Positions 11,781-23,640 of a DNA stretch of 64,000 nucleotides are shown in pieces (within the stretch, counting starts at the first letter, position 1; the number at the start of each line of letters is the position of its first letter). The stretch spans positions 2,437,001-2,501,000 of the forward strand of contig JAZGTN010000028.1 of assembly GCA_037783415.1 (NCBI GenBank). The letters are read 5' to 3'. The stretch is from Leptasterias polaris. Taxonomy: Eukaryota > Echinodermata > Asteroidea > Forcipulatida > Asteriidae. The translations under genes and the position numbers were made by a program. The notes below the pieces were generated by a model. That model did no database searches and was not told the origin of the DNA. It worked only from the letters and a program-made list of their open reading frames with translations.

Positions 11781-13234
11781 AGAGTAGCATAGGCATAGTG
11801 AAAAGCAAACCCAGGCATCCAACCAAGAGAAAACCTTTACAAAAACATAGCAAAACAAATCTGTAATCTAATCCAAATATTATACTACCAAGCGATGATT
11901 ACTTCCAAACCAAAATCAATACATGGCGAAGGAGCTTGTATGGAGAGCAGTTTGCATAATTTCTGCTGCGAACACACTGTTTTGGCTGTGTGCATTGGCA
12001 ACACAGTACAAAAACATTTTTCTAAGCTGTATCCAAACAAAAAAGTGCTCTCAAATTCCCACCGCGAAAAATCCGAAGAAAGTGCTCTGAACACTGAGGG
12101 CCAGAAACTACATCTAAAGTCATTTGAGGCCTATGGATTAAATGACAAGTCCATCAGTAGAGGTTTGGAACAAAAATACCCTGTAAATCATACCCTGTAA
12201 ATCTGACGTTCCAGACACAGACTGGTCGATTAAGTGCTTTTGTTACTACCACTAGTACTATCTCAATACTTCAAGGGATTGTGTGTTGGATCATCATTGT
12301 TTGCCCATTATCATAAGGCCTTCAGGAAACATCCTATTGTAGCCTTATATATATATACAGCTTATGGTTATTATAGGTTTCCATTCAGTGTTACAGACAG
12401 AAAGATAGGCAGACCATATACATGACAATAAGCACTGCTTCTGACAACAGCTGTCATTGAAAAATATGTTTATGAAGGTATGTGACCACATCTTACCTTT
12501 AAAGGGATGGTACAAAACTGGTTTCTGAAAAATCACAGTTGCTTCGACACAACTAAACATTTGTAACCAACCTGTGAACATTATATACAGATAGGCTCAT
12601 TTTAAAGAAAAGCATATAAACAATATTTAGGCTGCATGTTTAGTTGTTTTTATAAATGCTGTTAATGTGGTGTGGCGAACAAATTGTACGTCAGACTGAA
12701 CTTGTAAAACAACAATAACCCAATTTTCCAGGTGTGTAAATTAGTTCCACCATCTGTACTTCTCTGGGCATTTGGTGCAGAATCATCAGCAGTTCATACC
12801 AAGAAAGCTTAAATTGCAATAAAATCAAGAAGTTATTTTCCTTTGGTTCAGTGTAAATACTGTGCCATATCACAAACAATGATTTGCTTTATGTATAATG
12901 AGCAAATGTTTTTCTTTTTCTAATCATGTCAAGTTACATGAAGCGCGTCCTTTCACTAACCTCTATTGTACCTGTACCCCAGATATTATCCAGATAACTG
13001 AATGTCCTGTGGGGAGAAGTAAAGTCAACTATTAAGACAATAGTTTCACCCTTGAGATCCATGAAAGAGAGTTGTGGTCTAAGCTGATAGATCCAGACAA
13101 CCCCCCCAGCAGCACCCCAGACCAACTTAGAAACTTAAGGTCAAAATAACAACACCTGCATCTGGATCTTTTCAAGTGTGCACTGTATGCATCACAACTA
13201 TTCCAAAGCTGCCTACGACCCGCCAGCCTTTGCA

Positions 13235-13425
13235 GCTTGCAATCAGAGAGATTATGTAAAACAATCAGGTAGATATATAGAATTACATTCAAAATAATAG
13301 GGGAAAAGTTTCCATAATCAGGGAGATTTTCAGATTTGTTCATCAGAACATGGACTCAGATGATTTGTTTATTTTTAGGGAACTGTCTGCAGAATCAAGG
13401 AGAGTTGGCAGCTCTGCTAATCAAA
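13235..13425 (-). repeat. dispersed repeat shared with 39.9 kb
   Basis: The reverse complement of this block matches 39895-40080. Shared parts include the GAGCTG(C/G)CAACTCTC region, TGATTCTGCAGAAAGT, CCTGAAAATAAAC, CCATGTTCTGATGA and CCATTAT-type segments. The function and class of the family are unknown. Confidence 0.7.
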
Positions 13426-13814
13426 AGCTGTGCACCTGTTATTTGTTCTAATTCAGAAGTATCTGTTCCACTTTATTAACATATCTTACCCTATGAAGAA
13501 AATAGTGTGCAACATTCATTCCACATTAATTCTGTTCTGGTTTTCAAGAAACACTTAGAATCAAAAAAGCTAGCCAGCTATTTCCTAAGGATTACATGAT
13601 AAACATTTTGAACACAAAAACAACGTAATAAACAAAACTTGGAAACATTGCCCACCAGACAAATTCAGACATCATTTTCTCAAGATGATGCCGCACAAAA
13701 CCAGATAAGGCCAAGTAAAATAAATAACACGTTGCTCGTCCAGACTTTTAAAAAAATTGGTGAGGGAGGTCCTTGTTATTTGTTATTGTCAAATTTTTTG
13801 TTATTTTTTTCAAG

Positions 13815-13931
13815 ATGTCTAAGATGGCCGCCATAGCGTATTTGAAGATGGTATTATGGTTTTATGAGCATGTTCTGTATGTCCTCAAATTCTGTTTAAA
13901 GTTGCCATGTGTGTTTCTGTGTCCATTTTGA
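13815..13931 (+). CDS. small ORF, 38 aa, hydrophobic
   Basis: ATG at 13815 in a CAAGATG context. The next codons include AAGATGGCCGCCAT, a YY1-like promoter/start motif common at animal first exons. The peptide is rich in Leu, Val, Phe and Cys (for example YVLKFCLKLPCVFLC), which would be membrane-seeking. It stops at TGA 13929-13931 with no splice donor seen inside. It could be a small-protein start exon or a coincidence. Confidence 0.2.
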   Translation: MSKMAAIAYLKMVLWFYEHVLYVLKFCLKLPCVFLCPF

Positions 13932-15894
13932 TACATATTGTTATTCTTTCCAAGAGTTGCAAAGATCTCATTCAAAAAAGAACTGTGGCATGCAAACGGG
14001 AAGGGCAAAACGTTTCGAAGAAAATGGGGATTCCGGATTTTCTCACGATTGCGTTGTGGAAATAGCATTTCTTGTAGGCCTTCATGCAAGAAAGATGATG
14101 AAATTGCTCAATAATAATGAAGGATACATTTGAAATAGCTCTCAATATTTAAATTGATTTCAAAGATTTTTTTTGGATTTTTTTTTTTGGATTAAAAAAA
14201 ATTAAATAACAAATAACAAAAAATTGGGTGCGGCGTCTAAAATCGGAGGGGGCGAGGACGAGCAACATGTTATTTATTTTACTTGGCCTAACTGGTTATT
14301 TATTTTACTTGGTTTAAAAACATTTCTGAGACAGACAAAACAAAACATTTTATTGGTTTTTACATTTTCTTTCAAATATTATAAACAATATGCTGCATTT
14401 TCTGCACTGGAGGTGTTTTTTTTCCGTAAAAAATAACTGACTTGCTTTTTGCGCAAACCTCAATAGCTATCACATATTAAGGCGTTGGATCATTTGATGC
14501 TGGTTCAAAGTTCAAGGGTTAAAGGTTATTAATCCACCAGAATTTATAATAAGCTACCCTTTCATGAGACCTCACTTACCCATCTGTGTCCTAGTTCTGA
14601 AGCCCCACCTACCCCCACCCTTCCATCTTCACACACAGAACCGGGACTAATTCACTCACATTTGCAAGTCCAACACATATGGTAGAACAATTTTAATTTA
14701 ATATGTGAAATATTAAATTACAAGGTATCCCTGTGGTGTATGCAGCTTCCCCTATGTAAAATTATTGAGCAGTTCTATTAAGTATTTTACCAAATGTTGA
14801 TAATCAATGTGCCCTATAGAGTGTCCCACATGGGTTGGGTTTGTAGCGTTGGTACTTCACTCCGAGTAAGAATTGCAATAAATCCTTACCTTCATAGCTG
14901 TCTGGTTCACAAAGTTCATACAAGGGAAACACTACACTGTATTATTTTACATAGTAATCAATTTAAGTTTATTTGTTGAAAGTTTATATTGTTATTGGTA
15001 TGCTATAGCATTGGCTAGACCCTGTGAAATCAGCCCCCCCCCCCACCCCTTTCCCTGGACAAAGTTAGTAAAATATCATGTGTTAACCTACCAGGAAAAG
15101 GTTCAATCAAATTCATTTTAAGTTAGTGGCCTAATGTTTTGATCCTAACAGAGTCTTTCTTGAAGGCCTTCGAGACGTCACGCCATTAACTTTTTTTGGG
15201 TGTATTTGTAAGATAGGTCCTGAAGTTTGAAATAGCTAATTCTATTTCCTTAAATTCATTTTGCATGTGATTGTTTGTCAAAACCCTTCCTCCATGTCAA
15301 TCCTAAGCAGAAAGACGCAACATTATTCCAAGATTGTCTTTCTTTTTATCCTCCAAACTCAATACATTAAATGTCAAATGTGGGTGCTGCAAGTTAGTCA
15401 TCTTGACTTTAAAATTTCAATCAAGATTCAACAGAAAAAAAATATCCTAGAAGTTATCACACTTTCAAGACTCGACTTACAGATAATAAGCTGTGAGTAA
15501 TCCTACTGAGTGCTATTTCATTTCTTAGCGCTGGTCGGGATCAAAGAGATCTTAGCAACCCACAACACTGATTTAGATCAGATGTTTATCCTGCGACCTT
15601 TTCTCTCAGCACAGCTGATCCAGATAATCCCCTAAATAAGGGGGAAGTGATGGAGTATGGAGGGCAGATATAAATCCCTTACCCAAATGGGATTAGAAGT
15701 AAATGCACCATTGGACTGCCGTGCCACATTCACTTGAGTATGATTTAAATTGAATGGGCATCGTGGAGACATCAACCTTCAGAAGGGTTATACTGTACTT
15801 TCAAAATCAAAGATTCCAAGTGTCTTTTTCAATCAAAAATACAATAAAATGAAGTGGGTTTTTTTCTTATAATGCAATGTTTCTTCAACCAAGT

Positions 15895-15920
15895 AAAAAA
15901 AAAAAAAAAAAAAAAAAAAA
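15895..15920 (+). repeat. poly(A) run, 26 nt
   Basis: An uninterrupted A-run following AACCAAGT. It may mark the 3' end of a retroposed sequence, but no element body is recognisable upstream. Confidence 0.9.
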
Positions 15921-15961
15921 GCTGCAAACAGAAAATTAACACTGTATAGACGATGTGACCT

Positions 15962-16035
15962 GTGACATCACATGTTTACAAAAGAGCTACAGAGCCTGGA
16001 CTTCCTGCAGGCACATTTGTACACAGATCAATGGA
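15962..16035 (+). repeat. dispersed repeat shared with 56.6 kb
   Basis: The ATCACATGTTTACAAAA, CTTCCTGCAGGCACA, TTGTACACA and CAATGGAAGAAA blocks occur in the same order at 56636-56728. The family is unidentified. Confidence 0.7.
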
Positions 16036-16489
16036 AGAAAACAACAAATCTTATGTTTTATGGAGATTGCACCGTCTGATTTTTCTCAACTTTTGATATG
16101 AAGAAAGGGGGGACATCTCAAAAGCTGTACAGCTGTTGCTTTTGTAAATTTTGAATTTATGTGAAAATGATGACACAAAATGTAAATTTTCCCATATAGC
16201 CTGTGTAGTATCTTGCCCAGCAGGAAACGCTTTACAATGTACAAGGTCACCACTCTGTAAACAAATGTAACATGGTCTATACATTGAGGAACATATTCGT
16301 AAGAAAGTTTTACAGAACCTGTCAGGTCAAATAAAAAGCCCTTTTCACACTACAGAGCCAATTCCCTGGAAACAAAACCCAAGGAAATTCCTGGGGCATT
16401 TAAACCCCACTGTCGGCCCATGTTCATTACACAGTTGATGCAATCTTCATGGGGACAATAATCACCCAGTATGCTACTCCCAACCAGGA

Positions 16490-16677
16490 GTAGCCATTTC
16501 AAGAAGTACATGTAAGCACAATAAAATTATGCTCACCAGAATAAGGTTACGGGCTATAAATGCCATCTCACATACTATCTCTGGCTAGTATCGTGCTTAA
16601 TTTTGCTTAAAAGCAGGAAATTGTTAAGCAAAATTTGCTGCTTAAGCAGCTTCATGAAATTGGGCCAAGGGGATCAA
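16490..16677. mobile_element. MITE family D copy, left end decayed
   Basis: The right end carries GCTTAAGCAGCTTCATGAAA and TTGGGCC, matching the family terminus. The interior shares AAGCACAATAAAATTATG, CACCAGAATAAGGTTAC and CTAGTATCGTGCTTAATT-type blocks with 21854-22042 and 57830-58012. A second decayed fragment follows at about 16700-16800. Confidence 0.65.
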
Positions 16678-16800
16678 ATTCATACAGCCTGTAAGTACAG
16701 AAAAATCTCGCTTAGCAAAAACAGATTACAAGCCAAAATTTCATAAAGTTTACATAGATGCCATTCATTTTTTGCTTAATTTTTTGCTTAGCAAATTTGC

Positions 16801-16863
16801 CACCAGTGTACACGTGGCTTACTTCAAATACCAACTGTTCTTTCATTCATTCGTTTGAATAAA
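16801..16863 (+). repeat. dispersed repeat shared with 18.2 kb
   Basis: The stretch CCACCAGTGTACACGTGGCT through CATTCATTCGTTTGA recurs at 18231-18295 almost unchanged. Both copies are followed by unrelated sequence. Confidence 0.75.
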
Positions 16864-17329
16864 ATCTGGCCCTGTTATAAGCAGGCAGTGAAATAAGCCT
16901 CAAACAAGGGTTCACCAAAGAAGAACTCCGAAGGGATTTGAACACCCCATTTTTCTTTTGTTAACATCATCCCTTCATCCTCCAAAGTACTAATTCTACA
17001 CATTGTCCGGAGCTGTAGTAAAGCCGGCTTTGTGTATCAAGGTAGCCTTATTGTCAGAACAGTTATATATATGAGGATAAAACCCGTTTGGGGTTTTCTT
17101 TTGTGAATTTAGTTTGACTGACAACAGCACTGATTTTTATATATCAATATGATCACTGATATGGAAACCCATAACAGTTTATGATAATCATAAAATAGCT
17201 GACCTCAAAAGACAAACACAAAAATACTTATTAATGGGGAAACCCTGAGCCTATCATAGCAGGTTGAATAGTGGAAGTAGGAAGGCGGAGGGTTAGAAAT
17301 GGTCGAGTGTCAGGCATGGTATCAACCGA

Positions 17330-17620
17330 CACGTGGCATGTCGTGATCGAGCGGTAAGAGCGTCAGAAAATCTGGTAATCTGGTGATCAGCAGAGTGTGG
17401 GTTCAAGTCTCAGTCATGGCACTTGTGTCCTTGAGCAAGATACTTTACCCTAATTGCTTTGTCCTTCAGATAAGGGGGGATATTAAGCTGTAGGTCCCAT
17501 CATGGAGCTGAACTACTACAGTACTAGGATTGGTAGTGCAGATAAAAGAACCCAGAGCACTTATCATGTAAGAGTAGGGGTTAACCCCTGTGTTCTGGTT
17601 CACATAGCAAGCACTTTTGT
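17330..17620 (+). repeat. SINE-3, tRNA-derived with CTTGAGCAAG domain
   Basis: A degenerate tRNA-like head has an A-box-like GATCGAGCGGTAAGAG and a B box, GGTTCAAGTCTC. It is followed by a conserved body, TGTCCTTGAGCAAGATACTT, CTAATTGCTTTGTCCTTC, AAAAGAACCCAGAGCACTTA, then GGGGTTAACCCCTG. The CTTGAGCAAG body resembles domains shared by several SINE families of fishes and marine invertebrates; the assignment is from memory. Confidence 0.7.
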
Positions 17621-17684
17621 TTACAGTTTTCCCACAGGCTTGCGATCTACAGTCAGTAAAGCATTATGTACAACATTGGTAATT

Positions 17685-17976
17685 GTAAAAGGGACCAGTA
17701 TCCACATTTTATGTGTGTGACCCAACATATACATAAAATAACTAACCTGTGAAAGTTTAAGCTAAGTCTGCCTTCGGAGTGAGAAATCCCATTAAATATT
17801 TTCACTGTTTTCAAACATCGGATTTTATCACCAGTGAAGACTAATTGTTTTACTCATTTCCTAAACTATTTGAAGGAAAGTTTTCCACCATGACCATCTT
17901 TATACCATGTAAATTATGTGCAAATCTGTGAACATTTAATTTTTCAATCTTACCAATGTTGTACACACCCTTTTAA
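17685..17976. mobile_element. TTAA MITE family B, diverged copy
   Basis: It aligns with the unique part of the element at 62571-62933: AAAATAACTAACCTGTGAAA, the TTTTCAAACATCGGATTTTA region, ACTAATTGTTTTACTCATTT, ATTATGTGCAAATCTGTGAA and a right end CTTACCAATGTTGTACAC..TTTTAA. The left end lacks a clear 59-bp unit. Confidence 0.65.
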
Positions 17977-19138
17977 GTTCACTTATGAGGCACTTTTGGT
18001 TTCATTACCAGAAATATATAAACTGGACTGGTGGTGTAGTAAATTTTATTTGCACTGCTGAGTACATCATGCACATGACTGCAATCTGATGTTCAAGTAA
18101 ACTACATTAGTAACAGTGTACAAAGTGAGTAAAAAGTTAAACTTTATTTAATTAAGACCTTGGTTGAGGTTTAAATATGAAAATTCTTAAACACAATAAC
18201 ACATTGAATGGTGTAACAATAGGAGGATGGGCCACCAGTGTATACACGTGGCTTACTTCAAATACCAACTGTTCTTTCATTCATTCGTTTGATCAAACAC
18301 AAATGATGCAGCACAAAAGAATGCCAGCCTAGGTTAACTCTTTCCACCAAACTTCACATAAAAACCCCTGCAATCAGATCAAACAACACACTGCTCCTGT
18401 CTCATTAATATAATGTCAAAAGAGATCCACCTCCTGCTACTGATGTCTCATACAACCACTCCACCTCTAATCCTCACTGTTCAAATCATAGAAATTCCAT
18501 AAACCCATAGCCCAATGGTCAATAGTCCAACAATCTTAGGCTTAGATTTAGCAGGGTCTTATTATGGTCGGGTTTTAGCCTCTTACTCCATTCAGTCTCA
18601 CTCTGACCAGACTAAATCAATACTGAGACCTTTCAAATGAACTGACCTAGGTCATTCACCTGAGAGCTCCAGACAACCAAAGCCAATTAGTAACTTGTCA
18701 AATAATTTATTCCGTAATAAATTAGTCCAGAAGAAGAAAACATTTTACTCAAGCCCGTTTTTCACAAAATATCCTTGCTCACTCAACAATAATGATGCCT
18801 TACTAAGCATCAAAAACACAGAAGAAAATTGCATGCTTGTCAAAATTGTGCAGTTTCAAACAACAATGAATTGGCAGAATAAAAAAAATAAAAAAAGTAA
18901 AACAACATAACATTTAAACATATTTTCAATTGTGCTCAGCTTTATGAATTTATGATGTTTGTATGCTATATTTATCTCAGCACTATTTTAGTGCTCAATC
19001 AAAAACATATTGTTGTTCCAGGAAAGATAAACATGTTCTTGACTGGTGGTGAGCAAGAGTGAAATCTCCATATAATGTATCACAACATTCTACTTTCTAG
19101 ACAAACATTATCTCTAATATATGTAGAACCAAGCTTAC

Positions 19139-19458
19139 TCAAGACAATCCAAACTCTTTAAGATTGGTTTTTTCCGGCCCGAAGCGCCATGACTGCAGTG
19201 AAAGCGGACACCGGTACTTAGTATATGTTCTTTATCATTATGACCATTATTGTAAGCAAGGAGAAAAATGCATTTCCTTTCTTCATGATCCAAATCTTCA
19301 TGATCCAAGTAAGACCAGCTCTTCAAGAATTTCCTGATCTGACCAATGGACCCTAAAATCAACGGATGATTAACCACAAGCAATTTACCTGATGGTGATG
19401 AGATGTCATGAAGAAACGTGATTTCACCAAATGGAGCAGCAGCAGCAGCACTAGTCAT
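19139..19458 (-). CDS. possible coding exon, product unknown
   Basis: On the minus strand an ATG (19456-19458) opens 106 codons that run directly into a splice-donor-like GTAAGC at 19133-19138; without splicing the frame stops at once on the TAA inside that donor. The peptide starts with a short Ala run (encoded by GCT repeats), then FGEITFLHDISSPSGKLLVV, an acidic LDHEDLDHEER stretch and KKPILKSLDC. Codon use looks more gene-like than the surroundings. I do not recognise the family. No second exon was located. Confidence 0.35.
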
Positions 19459-20002
19459 AGTAGTAATACCACATGATGATCAGTCACTGTCTGGTGGTCT
19501 GATGAACTATCTCAAGACTGCTCACAAATAGTGGGTGGTGCAGCAGCTGGGTAGAAGTGGCCACTAATTGTCTCAGACTCTCTCCTGTGTCTGGCCACCT
19601 AATCAGCTAATGATGTTGTGCCATCCTTGGGTAACCTGAAGGAGTCTGGCAAGGGGGCAAGGTGATGCTGACTCACTTAACATCAATCTGGAAAGAATGG
19701 ACAGAAAGGGAAATTGGCTTTCAGAATGGGTTATCAAATTGCTAATCTACACCCTGGATGGAGGAAGGACTGCATTAAATGAATGTATGTAGATTCTTAC
19801 ATGTTGGTTCCATTCAATTCAACCATGGAGCTATAGCTCCATGATTCAACCATAGCTATTGTATTGTGTCACCCCCACTGGATCTTGTTAGACATCAGTA
19901 GCTCCAGACAATAATATTTACAGTGGATACAACAGGTACATGTGGATTGAAGCCTTATAATGTACACACTGTGTTTCAAGGACCAATGCATTAGGGACTC
20001 AT

Positions 20003-20168
20003 ACTGTAATGATGTTTGTATACATACATTTAGACCTCAGACTCTCAGACCTTTTTACCTTTCATTATCAATTTTAATAATATTATACTGTAATGATGTT
20101 TGTATACATAGATTTAGACCTCAGACTCTCTGACCATTTTTACCTTTCATTATCAATTTTACATTTAC
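20003..20168 (+). repeat. 83-bp tandem duplication
   Basis: TACTGTAATGATGTTTGTAT begins at 20003 and again at about 20086. Both copies carry TTTAGACCTCAGACTCTC and CCTTTCATTATCAATTTTA. The copies differ at a few positions and the second lacks the terminal AATAATATTA linker. Confidence 0.85.
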
Positions 20169-21853
20169 ACTAAGGAGGAAATAGTTGACTTTCAAAACTC
20201 AACCTCTGGCATAAGGAGTGTCTGGAATGTCCCTTAATCAGAATTATCAAAAGTTGTTCACAGCTCTTGTTGTTTGGGTTAGCCCATGGTTAGCTGTTGA
20301 CTGTTGTGTGGTATGACTTCTTCATCTTGTGGCAAACCATGGGGAAAAAAACAAACCCAAACATCATGTGGTGAATACCACCTGATACTGTCTAATGATA
20401 GTACCAGGTTGACCATGGTTGACCATAAAACACTATGGAAGCCCATTCATCAATCAATTGACACCACTATGCCAAGCAATAAAGGACAATTAAACCAAGT
20501 CCTGATGTGGTTACTGCTGCAATTTCAACTTCCTGCAGACTGGGAAGAGGGTAATTTTGTCATGATTGTTCCACCTTGTTGTAAATTCACAACTCTGGAA
20601 TGTTTTTACACCTGGCCTGCCCAATCAGTCATTTACAGTTTAGAGGAGTTTGTTTGGAAACTAATTTGGCAGAATTAGGCATCTAAACAACAAGTCACGC
20701 CCAAGGAGCCACATGTTGACTGGATGTAGGAGGCTGAACAGAAGATGGACCCTGGTCTATCAATCAGGTCATATTCTGCACCTCTGGACAGTCTTTATGT
20801 CAGATCTTGAGACTGTTGGGTCAATCATGGAGGAATCTGAAAGTATTGCCATTCAAACAGTTAAGTTCTGACTGGGGGGGGGGCTTTCCCCTCCCACTGT
20901 TTAAAGGCAAAGCACACTGGTTTTTGAAACCACTTGATTGTTTTAATCCTATAATAAATGGAGATATATACAATAAAACTAACCTTTAAAAAATTCATTT
21001 CAAAAAGGTAGTGGCGTTTTTGAGATGTTGCCAAAAAACTGGAGCAGTAATGTCCACGTAGGAAGAATACTTCGTAATTGGAATACACAGTCTGAGAAAT
21101 GTTCATGCATAAACGTTTCTCACATTGAAATGTTGTAGAAAACCACATTCCTTTCATGGGAATGACTTCTAAATATTGTATACATTATCAACAGCTGCAG
21201 TGCTTCTTACTAAAGGTAAGGTATACCCCCCTTTCGAGCATGAAGACATAAATCCAGAGTTGCCAATCACTTGAATTCATTGCTAAAAAAGGCACATGAT
21301 GCACAAACACACTAAAGCACAAACACACTAAAAATGTATCTCTGGTAAGTTATGGTGCATGTGATTGGTGTTTCAAGAAAAACATCATTCGACACAACCA
21401 GGAGGTCAATACTGCATCTCAAAGACAATAACAAAAAACTTTTAAAAAAACTGAAAACAGCAGTTTCTTCTGTTGTTGGTACGCCTTAGAGCATGTCAAT
21501 TGTCATTTGATTTTTAATGGATAAGAGTAGACTTAAAATACATTGTACAGCAAAATGACACAATAAATCATTCCATGAAAGTGTGTACCTATACAATGTT
21601 TTGACATTCGCCTTGCAATAAAAAAAACACAAATCCTGATCATGCGGAAATACTGCAAGCTAATGGCATTAATGGCACCTCTGCAAATGCTACAGATCAA
21701 ACTGGAGACTAAAATATCAACAAGCTGAAAAGGTTCTGTGTATGAGACAACAATACGCATAAATAAATGGTTACAAATGCTGTCTGCGGTCATCCCGGGG
21801 ATAATGAATTTATACACACTCACACAATGGTAATATGTATTTTCCCAGTCCTT

Positions 21854-22042
21854 GGCCCAATTTCATAGAGCTGCTTAAGCACAAAAAGTAGCCAAGCACA
21901 ATAACATTTAGATTACCAGAATTAGGTTACCAGCCAAACCATGTCACACGTACAATTTGTGACTGGTATCCTGCTAATTTCTGCTTAGCAGAAAATTGCT
22001 AAGGAATAGTTTCTGCTTAAGCAACTCTATGAAATCGGGTCC
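21854..22042. mobile_element. MITE family D, intact (189 bp)
   Basis: The ends are inverted repeats: left GGCCCAATTTCATAGAGCTG then CTTAAGCA, right TGCTTAAGCAACTCTATGAA then ATCGGGTCC. It is non-coding. The TTAA embedded in each terminal repeat is the site where a family-B element inserted in the related copy at 29229/34513. Confidence 0.85.
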
Positions 22043-22464
22043 AGGGCCCAGCTCAGATGATATTTTTAGCTCAAGTGCAGACAGATGAGCAAAATACAAT
22101 GTATGAGTCACCATTTCCATATTGTCCACTTTGGTAATGTTTCATCATCTGCATGCATTTATACATTGTAACTAGATATCCGTTGCTCATCAGCCATCTG
22201 AGAGATCATGTTTATGTTCTTACTCCTCCAAACTAGCTATAATCACATTGGCCAGCATGTAGTGAGTGAAGGTTTCATGGACTAATCAAGGCTGGCAGGA
22301 AAGCAAAGTGAAGAGAACCCTGGGCACATCTGTATATTACTGTTGACAAGTATTATGGTTCCTTCCTATGGACCTTGGGAAAACCATTGTCTGAATGTAC
22401 TCAGGAAGGTGATTCAAACATGTAACAGCCAAAATGTACCAGCTGTCTGGATTCAAACATGTGT

Positions 22465-22819
22465 TTAAAGGCACTGGACACAATTGTTAGCATAAAAACT
22501 TACTTGGTAACAAGCAACGGAGAGCTGTTGATAGTATAAAACATTGTGAGAAACGACTCCCTCTGAAGTTACGTAGTTTTTGAGAAAAGGGTAATTTCTC
22601 ACTCAAATATTAAAAGACTTCAGCGAAGCCTTTTATTATTGGCATCTGAAAGCACACAAATTTGTGCAACAAGGGTGTTTTTTCTTTCGATATTTTCTTG
22701 CAACTTCGATGACCAATTCAGCCCAAATTTTCACAGGTTTGTTATTTTATGCATATGTTGGGATACACCAAGTGAGAATACTGGTCTTTGACAATTACCA
22801 AAGGTGTCCAGTGCCTTTA
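22465..22819. mobile_element. TTAA MITE family A, intact (355 bp)
   Basis: It starts TTAAAGGCACTGGACAC and ends GTGTCCAGTGCCTTTAA, a perfect terminal inverted repeat that includes the TTAA. The non-coding interior contains CTTACTTGGTAAC, AGCTGTTGATAGTATAAAAC, ACGTAGTTTTTGAGAAA and TGACCAATTCAGCCC. Related copies lie at 26531-26917 and 39539-39889, and a decayed one at 3573-3805. The TTAA plus AGG termini suggest a Kolobok-type non-autonomous family. Confidence 0.85.
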
Positions 22820-22922
22820 AGTGTGAACCCTTCTGGTATAATCCTTTAAAAAAACTAAAAAAACTAAATTGTAATAGATGTTATCTTGGGACGAATAATA
22901 TTATTCCTGTGTTACCCTTACA

Positions 22923-23522
22923 CCAATGTGTTTAGCACTGTATACTCCAATGTGTTTAGCACTGTATACTCCAATGTGTTTAGCACTGTATACTCCAATG
23001 TGTTTAGCACTGTATACTCCAATGTGTTTAGCACTGTATACTCCAATGTGTTTAGCACTGTATACTCCAATGTGTTTAGCACTGTATACTCCAATGTGTT
23101 TAGCACTGTATACTCCAATGTGTTTAGCACTGTATACTCCAATGTGTTTAGCACTGTATACTCCAATGTGTTTAGCACTGTATACTCCAATGTGTTTAGC
23201 ACTGTATACTCCAATGTGTTTAGCACTGTATACTCCAATGTGTTTAGCACTGTATACTCCAATGTGTTTAGCACTGTATACTCCAATGTGTTTAGCACTG
23301 TATACTCCAATGTGTTTAGCACTGTATACTCCAATGTGTTTAGCACTGTATACTCCAATGTGTTTAGCACTGTATACTCCAATGTGTTTAGCACTGTATA
23401 CTCCAATGTGTTTAGCACTGTATACTCCAATGTGTTTAGCACTGTATACTCCAATGTGTTTAGCACTGTATACTCCAATGTGTTTAGCACTGTATACTCC
23501 AATGTGTTTAGCACTGTATACT
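22923..23522 (+). repeat. 24-bp satellite, exactly 25 identical units
   Basis: The unit is CCAATGTGTTTAGCACTGTA plus TACT. It fills 600 bp with no substitution or indel that I can see. Because 24 is a multiple of three and the unit has no stop in three frames, long open frames of 198-245 codons appear on both strands; these are artefacts of the repeat. The reverse complement of the unit matches the AGTATA(C/T)AGTGCT..ACACA tail of SINE-2, whose body directly adjoins the array at 23523. Confidence 0.98.
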
Positions 23523-23640
23523 CGTACTTTCCACAGGCATTTTAACTTGAGTGGTGTTCAAACCAATGACCTTTGCCATTCTAGAGCACATGTCTTAGCA
23601 TTAGACCGCCCAGCTTGCTCAGTAGCTACAGGCTTCCTAA
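23523..23640 (-). repeat. SINE-2 body adjoining the 24-bp array
   Basis: On the minus strand it reads GAATGGCAAAGGTCATTGGT, a B-box-like GGTTTGAACACC, GCCTGTGGAAAGTACGAGTA and then directly enters the satellite. The order matches the SINE-2 copy at 2022-2190, so the array sits exactly at this SINE's 3' tail. Confidence 0.7.

Larger units (their letters stand above)
11781..17329. other. mostly repeat fragments, no firm gene
   Basis: Apart from the items listed separately (13.2-13.4 kb, 13815, 15.9-16.8 kb), I see AT-rich sequence, C-runs near 15031, T-rich low complexity near 14167-14215 and frames of 60-100 codons without splice support. Confidence 0.4.
17977..22464. other. no firm gene apart from the 19.3-kb candidate
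   Basis: It contains the listed 65-bp dispersed repeat (18231-18295), the 83-bp duplication (20003-20168) and a family-D MITE. An open frame of 124 codons at 20304-20678 (+) has low-complexity codon choice and no recognisable domain or splice signals; I do not call it a gene. Confidence 0.4.

Noticed and set aside
15895..15920. Processed pseudogene poly(A) tail
   Set aside because: No coding body, target duplication or polyadenylation signal could be tied to the A-run.
20304..20678. 124-codon plus-strand frame
   Set aside because: No domain, splice site or promoter support; the length is within chance expectation for 64 kb in six frames.
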